A DNA stretch of 64,000 nucleotides from Mesocentrotus franciscanus (taxonomy: Eukaryota > Echinodermata > Echinoidea > Camarodonta > Strongylocentrotidae). The position numbers and the translations under genes are program-made. The stretch lies in the NCBI GenBank assembly GCA_037976565.1, contig CP137675.1, forward strand, positions 23,826,629-23,890,628, given 5' to 3'. Under the pieces are notes generated by a model. That model was not told where the DNA came from and ran no database searches. It saw only the letters and a program-made list of their open reading frames with translations. Of this stretch, positions 1-12,239 are shown one piece after another. Every line of letters starts with the position of its first letter. The stretch's first letter is position 1.

Positions 1-1100
1 TTAATCGCATTTGAACGAGGGCCACAATACGGATTCCGTTGTAGTAAACCAGCCAAACATTTAAAAAAGGCTCTAGAAAAAGATTTCATGGCCTTTCGGG
101 GTCATGCATGGCCTCCATGCTTAAACTCTTACAAAAAATACTAAGGAATAGGATGAGGATGGATGAGTTTAAAGTATACAAAAAACCTGTTAAATATACA
201 TTTGTTTGTTAGATATTAGTCATATATGTATGGCGCAATGAAACATTAATTTGTATTTTCAGCTGCATACACCGCGGTATGTTCGGCGTTTCAAAAGGGA
301 ACAAATGCCGTCCATGCTATCATTCCGGGTTTCTTTTTTAATTTGGAAGTGTGGTTTTATTGATTGTTCATTAACCCTATCCAGTGTATTTACAAACAAA
401 GAATTTAGTTATCAGAATCGGTTTCATATCCCTTTTTGAATGGTGTAAAATTCCATCACATTTATATACACTAAACTCATTATAATTTGAGAAATAACAG
501 CATTGCAATTATGTTCATTCTTTATGGGATGTCGTCTGCTTGGGCAGTATTGGTTCATATTGTGACGGCATTAAAACATCGTTATTTTTGTGGTGAATCT
601 CTCGCATATCCCAGATGCTATGGAGGTGGTTTTATTTGTATTTTTATAAATCACCCGATATGTAGTTGACCTAAAACTTGTACCATGGCCATCTATTAGC
701 TTACCAAATTTTAGTGATACATTATTTGCCATATTTGTGATTTTCTTTGAACAGGCACTTTAAACATATAATATATGTTGTCCTGCCAAGAACAGAAGAA
801 AAAAAAGATCAGATAATGTATTGGATAAGTCATTTTGTGATGAATTGATGTCTTTTTACAGGATGCAGTTTGAGTGGAAACACACTGTACATGTACCGGA
901 TATGGAAATTCCCACATATTGACAATACAAGTCCATGGGCCAAACTAAAAAGGCACACACCATCTGAGACACAATCTTTAAATGATTGTTTTCTTTTAGT
1001 TAGGACCCTTCCCTATCAGAATGTGCTTGTTGGCCCTAAATTTTGGGTTGGATGTGCCCACTAGGGCTATTACCATGTTAACGGATCAAGAAAATTAAAA
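1..1100. other. AT-rich sequence without a recognisable gene
   Basis: Only short open frames occur here. None shows a known domain, a convincing splice pattern or a repeat relationship to the rest of the window. I see nothing else that I can support. Confidence 0.5.
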
Positions 1101-2075
1101 TATTTGTAGAGAAAAGACCCCCCAAAATGACACACACACAAACAAAAAACAGAAAAACCTGAAACTGATTTTAAAAGAAATTTAAATAAAGGTTTGCATA
1201 ATTTTAAATGACGACTTTTTCTTTTCTAGGACCCTCAGGTATGATAAACTGTCTGGTTGCCATAAGGTAGGTAATGGACATGAGCGCTGGGCCGTTATGA
1301 GGAAAATGAATCAAGAAATATTGGAATTTTTACTGAATATTATGATTTTCAACAACATGAAACAAATCTTAAGCATCTAATAGCTTTAGTCCGTTTGATT
1401 AAAAATAAAATTTGAGTCATTTCAAGTAACAAAATAAGGCTGTTGCCATGGAAACGGAATGTTTAAGAAGTTGTTATCTTTGACCCCCCCCCCTCAACAA
1501 AATAAAAAAAGAAATATAACTTATCAACACAAAATACAAAACAATTTTATAATAACCACATTTGTATAATTTAACAACAAATACAAAAACAAATGTAAGC
1601 ATCTATGTCTGTGGAATTTTAGCTACCAGTTTGAATGAAATCCAATCATAGCCATTTGACGTCACGATAAGGAAGAAAAAATGTACTGAAAATCGTATTA
1701 TAAGGAATTACATATTTTGGAAAAAATATTAATGTAACTGAATAATATGAAAAAGAAATAGTCGTGTCTGTGTACAAGAATGTCCAACTGTTTAACTGAT
1801 TAAAATCCAGATACAGAAGATAGTTTTCAGGTAAAAGTCACGTCTAATAGAGCAGTTGCCATGACACCCCATTACAACATGGATGTGTTACCAAAGTTCC
1901 ATCCTTATGTCCCATTGTAAAATCTTTCGAGAAAACCAATCACAGCAATGATTGTTGCTGAATTTGAACAAAAAACGTTTTCCATTGCTGCTCTTTAATA
2001 TGACAATGGCATGGAGTGACTATTCACTCTTTCAAGACTCATAATGAGGGATCACCTCGTTTTAGAGTTGATTCC
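1100..2075. repeat. Diverged segmental repeat, copy 1 (pairs with 11.04-11.86 kb)
   Basis: This stretch aligns in the same orientation with about 11,040-11,860. Shared landmarks in the same order include GGTTTGCATA against AGTTTGCATA, GCCATAAGGTAGGT, TTGAGTCATTTCAAGTAACA, AAGGCTGTTGCCA against AAGGCCGTTGCCA, and ATTGCTGCTCTTTAATA against GCATGCTGCTCTTTAATA. No coding frame is conserved between the copies. It may be an old local duplication or an unclassified mobile element. Confidence 0.6.
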
Positions 2076-2610
2076 ACGTTAAATTGAAGTGGAATCCAAA
2101 CAAAGTAGTAGTTTAAAATACTCTTTTGGGAGTGAATTCCTATATAATCTTGATTCTGTGTAACGACTGCCCTTCCAGCTACCTTGCACAGGTAACTGAT
2201 GTTTGAAATCGGTCTCTAACTCGAGAGTTGTTGTGCCTGTGGAGGCATGCAAGACTTTTTCAGCCGTGGGACCATGACTGATTTCTTCATCTCTAACGGG
2301 ACAACAACTGACTGGATAATACATTTGACAATATTCGTAATTGGGTGAATCAGTTCATGCAGGCACTTCTTGAGGACGGAGGTAGGCAGAGTATCAAGGT
2401 CACAAGATGATGACGAAGTAGACTTTATAATGCCTTTGATCTCTTCCTCTGGGACCAAATAAAATTCTTCCATTTTAGGGCCGACGGGTTTGATGATGTC
2501 GACTGACAAGTCTTCGTGAATTCCATTGTCTAGTTGACTCATCAGAGTTTGTATCTTCTGAAGGAAGGAGTCAGCGAAAGTGTTTGCCAGTTTTGTTGCC
2601 CGCACCGGGC
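2060..2610 (-). pseudogene. LINE reverse-transcriptase fragment
   Basis: Two overlapping minus-strand frames (2216-2605, then 2079-2324) read like the segment just before the core of a non-LTR reverse transcriptase: a run with CDLDTLPTSVLKKCL, then a helix ending VVPLEMKKSVMVPRLKKS, after which the frame shifts where the 'RPISNL' block would be expected. The assignment rests on resemblance to CR1/L2-group polymerases. No endonuclease or YADD block is present, so this is a broken fragment with no function of its own. Confidence 0.6.
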
Positions 2611-2823
2611 CAGCAGTTCGCCCGCGTCACCATCAGAACTGACCTCCCGCCCCCCATGAAACGAGAGCGTGGACGACTTGCTGCAGTGGCCTACACGCTA
2701 CGCAAGGAACGCAACCTGTCCACAAGAATCCGTATCAACGGGACTAAAGTTTTCATTCAAACAAGGAAGCCAGCATCTGGGACAGGACCTCAACCTAAAT
2801 GGACAAACTGGGAAGATAAGTAA
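2600..2823 (+). pseudogene. Possible mobile-element ORF fragment
   Basis: A basic frame of about 75 residues contains LPPPMKRERGRLAAVAYTLR and then TRIRINGTKVFIQTRKP before a stop. The arrangement (basic helix, then a short beta stretch with 'RINGTKVFIQ') recalls the C-terminal part of ORF1-type nucleic-acid-binding proteins or the end of an endonuclease module in LINEs. It lies directly beside an oppositely oriented LINE fragment and has higher GC than its surroundings. The identity is a guess. Confidence 0.3.
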
Positions 2824-2904
2824 TCATTCATGTATCTTAATTGTGTTATGGACTTTAATTCAAAGTTGTTATTGGAAAAAAAATAATGATTTAAATTAAG
2901 ACCC

Positions 2905-3441
2905 TTTTGTTTTGATGAACTGAATCTTAAAGAAAACATTGATCTACTGAACAGTAATGGACTGAATGATATACAATGTTGTTTTAGTTAAATGGAATGT
3001 GAGATTGTAAACTGTTTGAATTTTGATAGTTTTGCAAACGAAAAAAGATCTCTGATCTTAATGAATAGAAATGGAGTGAATTACTTTTGGTAAGTTTAAA
3101 TTTGAATGTGAAGATATGAACTGTTTTGAATTTCAAAATTTTGACATATTTGCTAATGAAAATCATTTTATTACATTTACATTCATCATAACTTGTTTTG
3201 GAAAACATTGATAAATTGATCTAAGGAACAGAAATGGACTGAATGATGAATAAAAATGTTTAATTCAATGTGAAGTTTGGGAACTGGTTGTGAATGTTTT
3301 TGTTAAGCCTGCAAATGACCGGCTAATGACAAGATTTCACTTAACAAACAAAATGGACCGAGTGACCTATAAACTTTTGTTTTGTTAAAGTGAATGTGAA
3401 GTTTGTGAACTGATATGAGTTCATTATATTTAAATTTATCT

Positions 3442-3486
<45 letters not shown>

Positions 3487-3780
3487 TTTTTTTTAAACAT
3501 TGGTTTAATGAACAAAAATTCATTCAAAAAGTCACTAAATGTCAAATATCTGGTTGAATTCAATATGAAGTGTGTGAACTGATATTTTGAATTTGATAAG
3601 TTTGCAAATGACAGGCATTTGACAAGATCAGATCTAACGAACAGAAATGTTCTGTGAGCTGTTTTGAATTTTGAATTTTGAATGTTGATATTTTTCGCAA
3701 ATAAAGCAGTTATTATATTTACATTTCTCATGATTTGATTTAAACACGACAAATTCATAATATTATAGATCTATATAATA
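2905..3780. repeat. Degenerate tandem repeat
   Basis: A phrase of the type 'aatgtgaag-tt-gtgaactg-tttgaattttga' recurs near 3008, 3116, 3279, 3404, 3572 and 3655, each followed by variants of 'gcaaatgacagg ... gaacagaaatggactgaatgat'. Spacing varies from about 80 to 170 bp because copies have lost or gained pieces. Minus-strand open frames across it are by-products of the repeat. Confidence 0.6.
3445..3494 (+). repeat. Poly-T tract
   Basis: An almost pure run of T broken by a single A. It may be a poly(A) remnant of a minus-strand retroposed piece or simple slippage. Confidence 0.8.
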
Positions 3781-5430
3781 TAAAATAAATGTTGTGCAAA
3801 GGATAAATTTACCGATTTACCCAAATTTGCACTTTTTCATTTATCCCAATATAGGTGTTCTATGCATGGTTCAAGTATTCAATGATGGTAATATCACCCC
3901 CTCTCCCCTGCCCCTTAACACACACTTCGAATTCTAGTTTCATGAAGCATGCACTACAGTAGCAAGCATGGATTTACGCTACCATCGGGTTTTTGGGGTC
4001 TAAACTGAGCAGTTTGTAATACGTACCGTTTCATTGGCTCCGAACCCATACAATCCACTGTGTTAATTGATGCTTATTGGTTTATTGACCTTTATAATGG
4101 TGTTTTAAAAGCGTTCTCTAATGCTTTGTTTAAAATGTTTTATTCACAATAATTGTTCGTGGTTAATACATCATACGGTCCATATCGTGCTTGTTAGGAG
4201 TTCATCTATTTTAATTGTAACGCAAAATGTTCAATTCTTTGAACTACCCAATTTTCATTGATTTACTATGTTTGCATTTATCTTGTTTATCCTAATTTGA
4301 GCGTTTCTATGCCTGGTTCAAATATTCAGTGATGCCCGGGCATTGGAGGTTGGGTAATGCATGGCAGGTTGGGTAATGTATGGCAGGAATGTTTTAGACG
4401 GCTGAGCCGGGTGTCTTCTCATGAGAGAAAGCTTAAACATAAAATAACCTTTTTTTCTGCCGTGCGCTTGGGATTGTGAACACTGGCTTTTCACTTTCAC
4501 TGGAATGAAATTTTGGGAATGCTTTTCAAATTAGTAGATTGCTTTCTCTTATGACAGAGGCTTTTTGTTCGGCTGTCTAGGATTATTTGGGGTTTTCGCG
4601 TCCTACTTTTTGGTGTAATGATTGTTCTGTGGAATTAGCATCTCTGATGTCATGGACTTTCAAGCATGAATAAACACTATCATCGAGTGTTTGGGTTCGG
4701 AGTTGAGAGGTTAGTGTTATTGTCTGTTTACAGATCACGCTTCAAATAAGTTTTTGCGCTGACACTATTTTCTTGGCTCTGAACCCATATACCCTGTTCG
4801 TTTTCCTTTCAACATTCAGTATGCATGCTCTTAAGGTATTCTTATTCCTTTATTTATATTTCGTTAGTGAATTAATGAACGTAACCAAAATTCTGTTTTA
4901 ATAGCCCTTCTTTTTAAAGATGATCTTTGGTCCTTATAAATCCTCATTGTTTAATCACCCCCTTCTTTTATCCCGCGGTTTATGCTTCGTTGACTTTGTC
5001 ATTCTCAGCTCTTTTATACCCCATCCTTTCTCACTCAAATGTCTTTTGAATACTGACTTACATTTCCTGTTTTCGCCTTATTCTAAATAATCTTGATATT
5101 GGAGCTTGTAACATTTTTGTTGTTGTTTTTTTGTTTTAGTACGGTGGCGTCTCGTGGCTTACCGGGCAGAGTAATTTGATGAGGCAGCATGCTTTTGTTG
5201 TTGCTGTTTGTATATATATTTTTTAAAATATTTTTTCTTGCCCTCAGGATGCTTTGCTCACGGTCTGCCACGATGCGCAATCGCATGAGGTCTAAATAAA
5301 TAAGTATTTAATAATGACGTTTTTTCTTTTTTTTCTTTTTTGTATATGTATTTTCTAAAAAATGAAAGTAATTTTCATTATTATTTCTGTTATATTCACT
5401 CTTTTGTTGCGTATAATTATAATTATGACT
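3781..5430. other. Non-coding stretch with a weak local duplication
   Basis: No gene is seen. Segments near 3960-4050 and 4660-4780 resemble each other (variants of 'acgctaccatcg-gtgtttgg' followed by 'ggctcygaacccata'), suggesting an old duplication about 700 bp apart. The rest is AT-rich, unstructured sequence. Confidence 0.4.
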
Positions 5431-8400
5431 AGTCTACATTGAAAATCTATTTCGAACTTCTTTATCTATATCAGGGAGTTCAAGATAGTGTTGTTTTGCT
5501 TTGTAATGCTTTGTTACGATTTTGCGGATGTTTATCGTTTATTCTCCAAGCCTGCGGAGATTTCTTGTAATATATTCATATCTGTTAAATGTTCGTCTTT
5601 TGTTTGTATATGTTTACTTGTGTATTTTTTCTTGTCTATACTTAATTTCCATTTTTATATCACAATGTTGTCCATACAGACCGATTCTCTTTTTCTAACT
5701 AAATTTGAAACTTCCATTTTAGATACTGCGCATTATTGTATATTATACTACTATTTTGTTACGCAATCCTTTTGTGGTCAAACTCTAAATGGATACGTTA
5801 CATAATAACTTAGCGTTTAATTCTCTTCGTGATGATCGATATGATGAGACTATCGCCAATTCTCTAACTGAGTACATTACTAACCATCAATTCAAAGACT
5901 TTATGTGTAATAATAATATTAATAAAGATACATTTTCTTTATTCCATTTAAATATTAGAAGTATTAATAAACATTTTGATGATTTTCAATTCCTCTTAGA
6001 TAATTCGTCCCAATGTCTTCCCTCTATAATTGGGCTTACCGAGACTTGGTTAACCACAGATCCTAACCCACCATTTGCCCTACATGAACATGATTTTATT
6101 TTTAGTAGTAGGAAGGAAAAACTTGGAGGAGGTGTTGGTTTATATGTTTCAAAAAATTATTCTTACAATGTTTGTAATGATATTACTATAATGAACAATA
6201 TCTTGGAATCCTTGTTTATTGAAATCTTATTGCCAGGTCGGAAGAATGTAATAATTGGTGTAGTTTATCGACCCCAAGTAGTAATACTTTAGATTTTTAT
6301 CGTCCCTAACTGATATTTTGAATAATTCGGTAATGATTAATAAAGATTGCTTTATAATGGGTGACTTCAATATCAATTTATTAAAATATGATACTGATAA
6401 TTTATGTCATGATTTTTTGGAAATATTTTTATCAAATTCATTCTTCCCACTTATTTCTAAGCCCACTCGTGTAACTAATAATTCTGCTACATTGATTGAT
6501 AATATCTTTAGTAATGTCATTCCACATCCTGATTCATACATTATACTTTCTGATATATCTGATCATTATCCCATTTTTACTCAGTTTACTCTTTCAAATT
6601 CAGTCCACGGTGGACGGCCTCGTCCATTAAGACGTCGAGCTTCCCCAGAGAATATAGCAAGACTTGGAGCCAGTTTAGAGCACGCAGATTGGTCAAGTGT
6701 TTATAACACTGATGATGTAAATAGTTCGTATAATAATTTTTTAGATATTCTGAATGAAGAGTTAGATACATGTATTCCCTTACAAAGAGATAAAGTAAAT
6801 AATTATAAAATTACCCTAGACTTCCCTGGATTTCGAAATCTCTTCTAAGATGTATTAATAAAAAGAATAAGTTGTACTATAAGTATAAAGCAAATCTTAC
6901 AGATAGAACTAAAAGTAAATATACTTCGTATAAGAATGCTTTGATTAGAATTTTGCGTTTTGAAAAGAAGAATTATTTCGTGAATCGCTTAGAGTTTTAT
7001 AAACATGATATGCAGAATACTTGGAAAATTCTTAAACAGGCTATGAATTTGGTCCATAATAAAAATGATATTATTAAAATTAAAAGGGATAATGAAGTGA
7101 TCGATGATTCTGATATGATTGTAAATATTTTTAATAAACACTTTTCTTCGATTGGTGAGACGTTAGCACAAAATATACCACAATCAAAAAAATCTTTCAC
7201 AGATTTTTAAACGCCCCAAATACAAATTCTATTTTCTTTGTTCCAGCTCATAGATTTGAAATAATAGATATTGTTTCTCATTTGAAAAACAAGAAAAGTT
7301 CTGGTGTTGATAATATTAATAACTTAATTTTAAAAGGGATAATACCTTTCATTGTAGATCCATTGGTTCATATCTTTAATTTGTCTTTCTTGAATGGAGA
7401 AGTACCTAATGTTATGAAAATTGCAAAAGTTATTCCACTATTTAAGAAGGGTGATAAGCAAGATGTAAATAATTATCGCCCGATATCTTTATTATCATCT
7501 CTTTCGAAGGTTTTAGAAAAACTTATACATAAAAGAACAGTTGCTTTTTGAAAGTTCATAATATTTTTTGTGATTCCCAATTTGGATTTAGAGAGAAACA
7601 TAGCACGAGTCATGCATTATTATCACTTGTTGAAAAGGTAGCTCATGCTCTCGACTCCTCTTATCATATGGTTGAAATACTCCTGGACTTCTCCAAGGCC
7701 TTCGACACGATCAACCACGATATTTTGCTTCATAAACTTTCTCATTATGGTATACGTGGGAAGGCCTTGGAGTGGTTCAGGAGTTACCTTTCCGATAGGA
7801 AACAGTTTGTATTTCTGGATGGTCACACTTCTGAATTACGAAATATTAATTGTGGGGTTCCTCAAGGTAGTTTGCTGGGCCCGCTTTTGTTTATTATTTA
7901 TATTAATGATTTTTATAGATCATCAGATATGGCGTCTTTTATATCATTTGCTGATGATACAAATTTGTTCTTTTCACATACAAATCCAAATACTCTTGTT
8001 GAAATTGTAAATTTTGAATTAGAAAAAATTATTCAATGGATCCGAGCTAATAGGCTGTCTTTAAATTTACAAAAGACTAAATATATGCTTTTAGTAATTC
8101 AATAGATTCTTTGCCAACTGATTTAGTTTTTGATGACACTCATTTGGAAAAGGTTACACATTCTAAATTTCTAGGTGTAATAATTGATAATAAGCTTTCA
8201 TGGAAAGTTCATGTCGATAACATTTCTAAAAAAATTTCGAGAAATATTGGTATATTAAATAGACTTAAAACACAACTCCCATCTTCAGCATTATTAACAT
8301 TATATTCATCCTTAACATTACCTTATCTGAATTATGGCTTACTCGCATGGGGTAACGCTCATCAGAACATTTTAGACAAACTTTTATTGTTACAGAAGAG

Positions 8401-9476
8401 AGCAGTTAGAATTATTTCCCAGGCAGATTTTCGTGCACACACTAATCCGTTGTTTTATGATAATAATATTTTGAAAGTAAAAGATTTGTATTTGCTTCAA
8501 TTAGGTCAATTTATGTATAAAAATACTAATGATTTGCTGCCCAAAATTTTTAAGACTATGTTTTTAAAAATCGCTCTTTTCATCAACATTCAACTAGACA
8601 ATCGGAAGAGTACCATTTGCCATTACTTCGAACTTCCTTCGCTAAAAACACTTTTATCTATGATGGCCCAAATTTGTGGAATTCCTTTACTGATTCATTG
8701 AAAAATGCCCCTTCATTATATACATTTAAGAAAAGATTAAAAATATTTTTGTTCTTAAAATATAAAGTAAATTAGTTTGATTTACCCCCTGACACCCACA
8801 CACACACACTAATACTTACACATTGTACACGATGCATCATTGTCTTGGTCATTTTGAGGAGAATACGCGCATACTTTCCCTTATTTTCTCTTTAATAATT
8901 ATATGCGCAGTTATCGATTTATACGGTCTTACTTTTTACTGATAATCTGATTTGTATTGACAATAGTATACGGAATGTAGAATAACTGATTTGTTGTTTT
9001 GGAAATGTTACGTCCACGTCTGTGCTGTATATTCGTTTTTTTTTTTTTTTTTTGTTATTGAATGTCTTTCTCTGTCTTACATTGTCTCTACTTGTTACTG
9101 TTCTGTCTTCGCGGGCTTGTCATTGTCTTTACTTTATTTATTTATTTTTTTTATTTTTAAAACAAAGAGCAAACTTTTATATTAATATATTTGTGTTTTT
9201 GTTCTGTATAAGCTAATTTGTGTAATGCTACTTTGTTATTTTGAGGGACCCATAATCTACAAGTATCCACTTTTTAATGGGTCCCTCCATTTCCATAGAA
9301 AATATCAATTTTTTTGTATTATGTTATTCAAATTTTGTTTATATGCAGTTTAAGTATTTGTAAATGATATTATTCACATGTTATCTTGTTCAATTTTTTG
9401 TTTTGTTTTAATGAAATATTGTTCTGATTTCTGTGGAAATGAAAAATAAACTTGAATTGAATTGAATTGAATTGAA
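5430..9476 (+). mobile_element. Nearly full-length CR1/L2-like non-LTR retrotransposon, decayed
   Basis: The body encodes an apurinic-type endonuclease followed by reverse transcriptase, then a 3' untranslated region of about 770 bp that ends in an (ATTGA)n-type tail at 9452-9476. This layout, with its short tandem tail rather than poly(A), is typical of CR1/L2-group LINEs. The 5' boundary is uncertain: the first recognisable coding begins at 5789. The coding region needs several frame changes and is not functional as written. The same tail motif ends fragments at about 34,960 and, inverted, at about 15,845 and 37,510, so related elements seeded much of the window. Confidence 0.85.
5789..8701 (+). 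pseudogene. LINE ORF2 (endonuclease-reverse transcriptase), frameshifted
   Basis: The endonuclease part (frame at 5789-6292, continued in another frame at 6318-6848) has LFHLNIRSINKH, IIGLTETWL, VIIGVVYRP, FIMGDFNINLL and SDHYPIF, the usual motif order of the exonuclease-endonuclease-phosphatase fold. The polymerase part has KVIPLFKKGDK and NYRPISLLSSLSKVLEKL (7282-7551), then QFGFREKHSTSHAL, LLDFSKAFDTINHDIL, GVPQGSLLGPLLF and FADDTNLFF (7548-8105), so the catalytic Asp pair survives. The C-terminal part (8111-8701) has FLGVIIDNKLSW and YLNYGLLAWG. At least five frame changes separate these pieces. The element is dead but relatively young, since motifs are intact between the breaks. Confidence 0.9.
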
Positions 9477-9540
9477 CAGCCATGCTCAGGAAGGACTTTC
9501 GGGAGATGTGAGTTGATCTATTACCCGGAAAAGATGCCAC

Positions 9541-10165
9541 TGGTCTGGTATTGGTATTGGTATTTATTTTCCATATCACAATATTGAAAAAGAATACAAA
9601 GAAAATGCATGTACATAGTAAAATCAATGGTATAGTGAGTGGCTGGATAACCCATTCAGCTTTGTTAGTATAACAAAACTGTTCTTTCTTGGATTCCAGG
9701 AAATTAAAATACTAACAGTTATTGTACAACAAAAAGGATAACAATACAACATAAATAATATAATTTGAATACATAAAAGCATAAAAATTATTATAGAAGC
9801 ATAAACACCACCTTCATCCCAAGCATATTCCATTACAGATCAGAGCAAAACTTATTTCTTAAATTTAGATTTTTGCAAAAACAGTAAACGGTAGGTCATT
9901 GTACTCACGTGAGCCTTTATACAAAAACATTTTTCAGCAGCACTCACTCTTTGGTTTGGGGAGTTTAATATTTCCTTGTGATCGTAGAGAATATGGATAA
10001 TTACAGTATTTGAAGGACTCCTCTAAATAAGGAGGAGCTAAATTATTATGGCATTTATAGACCAAAATATTTAAAGGCAATTTACGTCTTGATTGAAGAG
10101 ATTTCCACCCTAATTCAACATGAATATCGTTATTTGAAACATGGTTAAAAGGATTAATTTTCAAA
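9541..10165 (-). mobile_element. LINE 3' fragment, minus strand
   Basis: Read on the minus strand, 10,164-9,934 encodes the C-terminus of a LINE polymerase (ELGWKSLQSRRK, YKCHNNLAPPYLEE, SLRSQGNIKLPKPK). The 3' untranslated part follows and ends at about 9,541 in an (ACCAAT)n-like tail, seen on the plus strand as TTGGTATTGGTATT. It sits just downstream of the 5.4-9.5 kb LINE in opposite orientation and uses a different tail, so it is a different family. Confidence 0.75.
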
Positions 10166-11040
10166 ATGATACGACCGAACGGTCTGAGCCCAGTATCTTC
10201 TGTTGATAGTGACAGACTTTGGCATCTTTCAGGAGATCATTGTAGACCTTTCATTGAGCATCATAAATATCCTTTTCAATCTGGAGCGACGTCTTTCCAA
10301 TTCTTCTGTCATGACGCATTCGCAGTTGTTTGGCTCTACCAAGCGCCATTTGGTCTGAGGATAATCTTTCTCTCGACTAATTGTGCGTGTCCATCAAGTA
10401 TGAAGTATCAAGTATCAATAGACAATATGTCGTAAATTATTGGCTTTAAGCTTGCCATTATTTGCATCTGGCTCGAGTTTTGCTTGATTATTTGGTACCG
10501 GATAATTAAAGTGACTCGGTAACATTGTTGAAGGTTGATGAAAAAACTGCGTAAATTTTTATATGAAATGTTACTTATTATAACATGCAAACAATCCTGA
10601 AAAAATTCTCAAACCACAAAGATATTTATGGTTTTCTTGGAAGGCGTCACTGTGCAACACCCTCTAACAGTAAATTATCCCAACCAGTTTTTAATTTCCC
10701 AACCGTTTTGCCATGAAAAATAAGACATGAGACACTCAGGCTTTTAAAATCTTTTAACACTTAAAAGTCTGGAATGGTACAAGTATATAGAGCCAATTCA
10801 TTGCTTTGTGACAATTTACATTCACCTAAAATGTAATTAAATTGTAATAATATATAGTTGGGATAATTAAGGAATCGATCGGATCAGTTTTCCCAATGTT
10901 TATCATTAATAATGGTCTGTTTTTACTCAAACTTTCAGATCATCTATAATTGTACATCTAGTATTGAAGTCACTACCTTAGCACTATTTTCTCTTATCTG
11001 AACAATGTTACAAAGTCCCTTTAACATGGAAAAAATGAAC
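10166..11040. other. Non-coding stretch
   Basis: No gene is seen. Positions 10,400-10,500 resemble 11,480-11,570 ('gtaaattattggctttaag', 'ctcgagttttgcttg'), an old local duplication that flanks the larger repeat at 11.04-11.86 kb. Confidence 0.4.
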
Positions 11041-11860
11041 TTGTTTACAATTTGATGAGTTAAAATAAAAGTTTGCATACTTTCATATGAATACTTTCTG
11101 TTTCCTATGACCCTCGGGTATAATAATCTGTCGGGCTGCCATAAGGTAGGTGATGGACGTGATTGCAGGGCCGTTATAATGAAAACGAATCAAGGAATGT
11201 AGGAATTTTAGGAAAAATCATGATTTTCAACATCATGAAGCAAATAGTAAGCATCTAATAAATTCAGATGTCTGTCTAATTATGATTAAAATTTGAGTCA
11301 TTTCAAGTAACAGAATAAGGCCGTTGCCAAGGAACGGAATGTTAAAGAAGATATCTTTGAACCACGCCCCCTCTAAAAAATAGAAAATAAATGTACCTCA
11401 TCAATAAGAAGAAACATTAGAATAAATATTTTAAATAAACTTAAAAAGAAAGAAGAAATAAGTAGAGAATACAATCATGATAATACACAACATGTCATAA
11501 ATTATTAACTTTAAGTTCACCCTTCTTTGCATCTTGCTCGAGTTTTGCTTGGGAATTTGGTACTCAATCAACATGGACTAAATGCACTTTTTACATGATC
11601 GCATTTTGTCATATTTTCTGACTGTTTTCAAGACAATATCATGTTTGTCGATCATAGTTGTATCTAGCTTTATGTCTCATGGTAATTATCATGGAAAAGC
11701 AGAAGTTAAACAACGATTGCTGAATTTTAGCGACAATCGTTCGCCATTGCATGCTGCTCTTTAATACTACTATGACAAACAGAAGCAAACTAATATTTCA
11801 TGACTCATGATAAATTCGTTTAACAGTCTATTCCACTCGGTTGATTTTATTGTTCGGATC
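11040..11860. repeat. Diverged segmental repeat, copy 2 (pairs with 1.1-2.07 kb)
   Basis: Same landmarks in the same order as copy 1: GCCATAAGGTAGGT, GGGCCGTTAT, TTGAGTCATTTCAAGTAACA, GGCCGTTGCCA and a terminal TGCTGCTCTTTAATA. Copy 2 contains a small extra block at 11,480-11,570. No coding frame is preserved. Confidence 0.6.
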
Positions 11861-11959
11861 ATTTGGCGGAGTGAGATAGAAGTGGGTGTTCTCACGCTTA
11901 AAAAGAAGGTTGAGTTATGGGAAGAGGTGAAAAATAATTTGTAAGCATTATCATTGTTA

Positions 11960-12235
11960 TTAGATTATTTTGTTATTATTTCACTGTATGCATGGCACTG
12001 CTCCGCAGTACAGCATCGGCTTGATCAAGCATTACATTCCCTCTAGACAGCTACGTTCTCAAAATTCCGGCTTACTTGTTATTCCTAGGGTTAAAACAAA
12101 GTGGGGGAGCGAACCTTCACTCATGCTGGGCCTTCATTATGGAATACTCTCCCTCAATGGATTAAAAATAGCAGTTCTGGTGAAGCGTTAAAGTTGATAC
12201 TTATAGGAAATAAAATCAAATAAATATAGTTTATT
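11960..12235 (+). pseudogene. LINE polymerase C-terminal fragment
   Basis: The frame at 11,970 reads LLFHCMHGTAPQY then HYIPSRQLRSQNSGLLVIPR, the usual C-terminal region of a CR1/L2-type polymerase. It then shifts frame so that the expected 'ERTFTHAGPSLWNTLP' block is read one base off. The 50 bp before it (11,905-11,960) match the TIR end of the 392-bp MITE found at 53.66-54.05 kb, so two mobile pieces are joined here. Confidence 0.6.
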
Positions 12236-12239
12236 TTAT

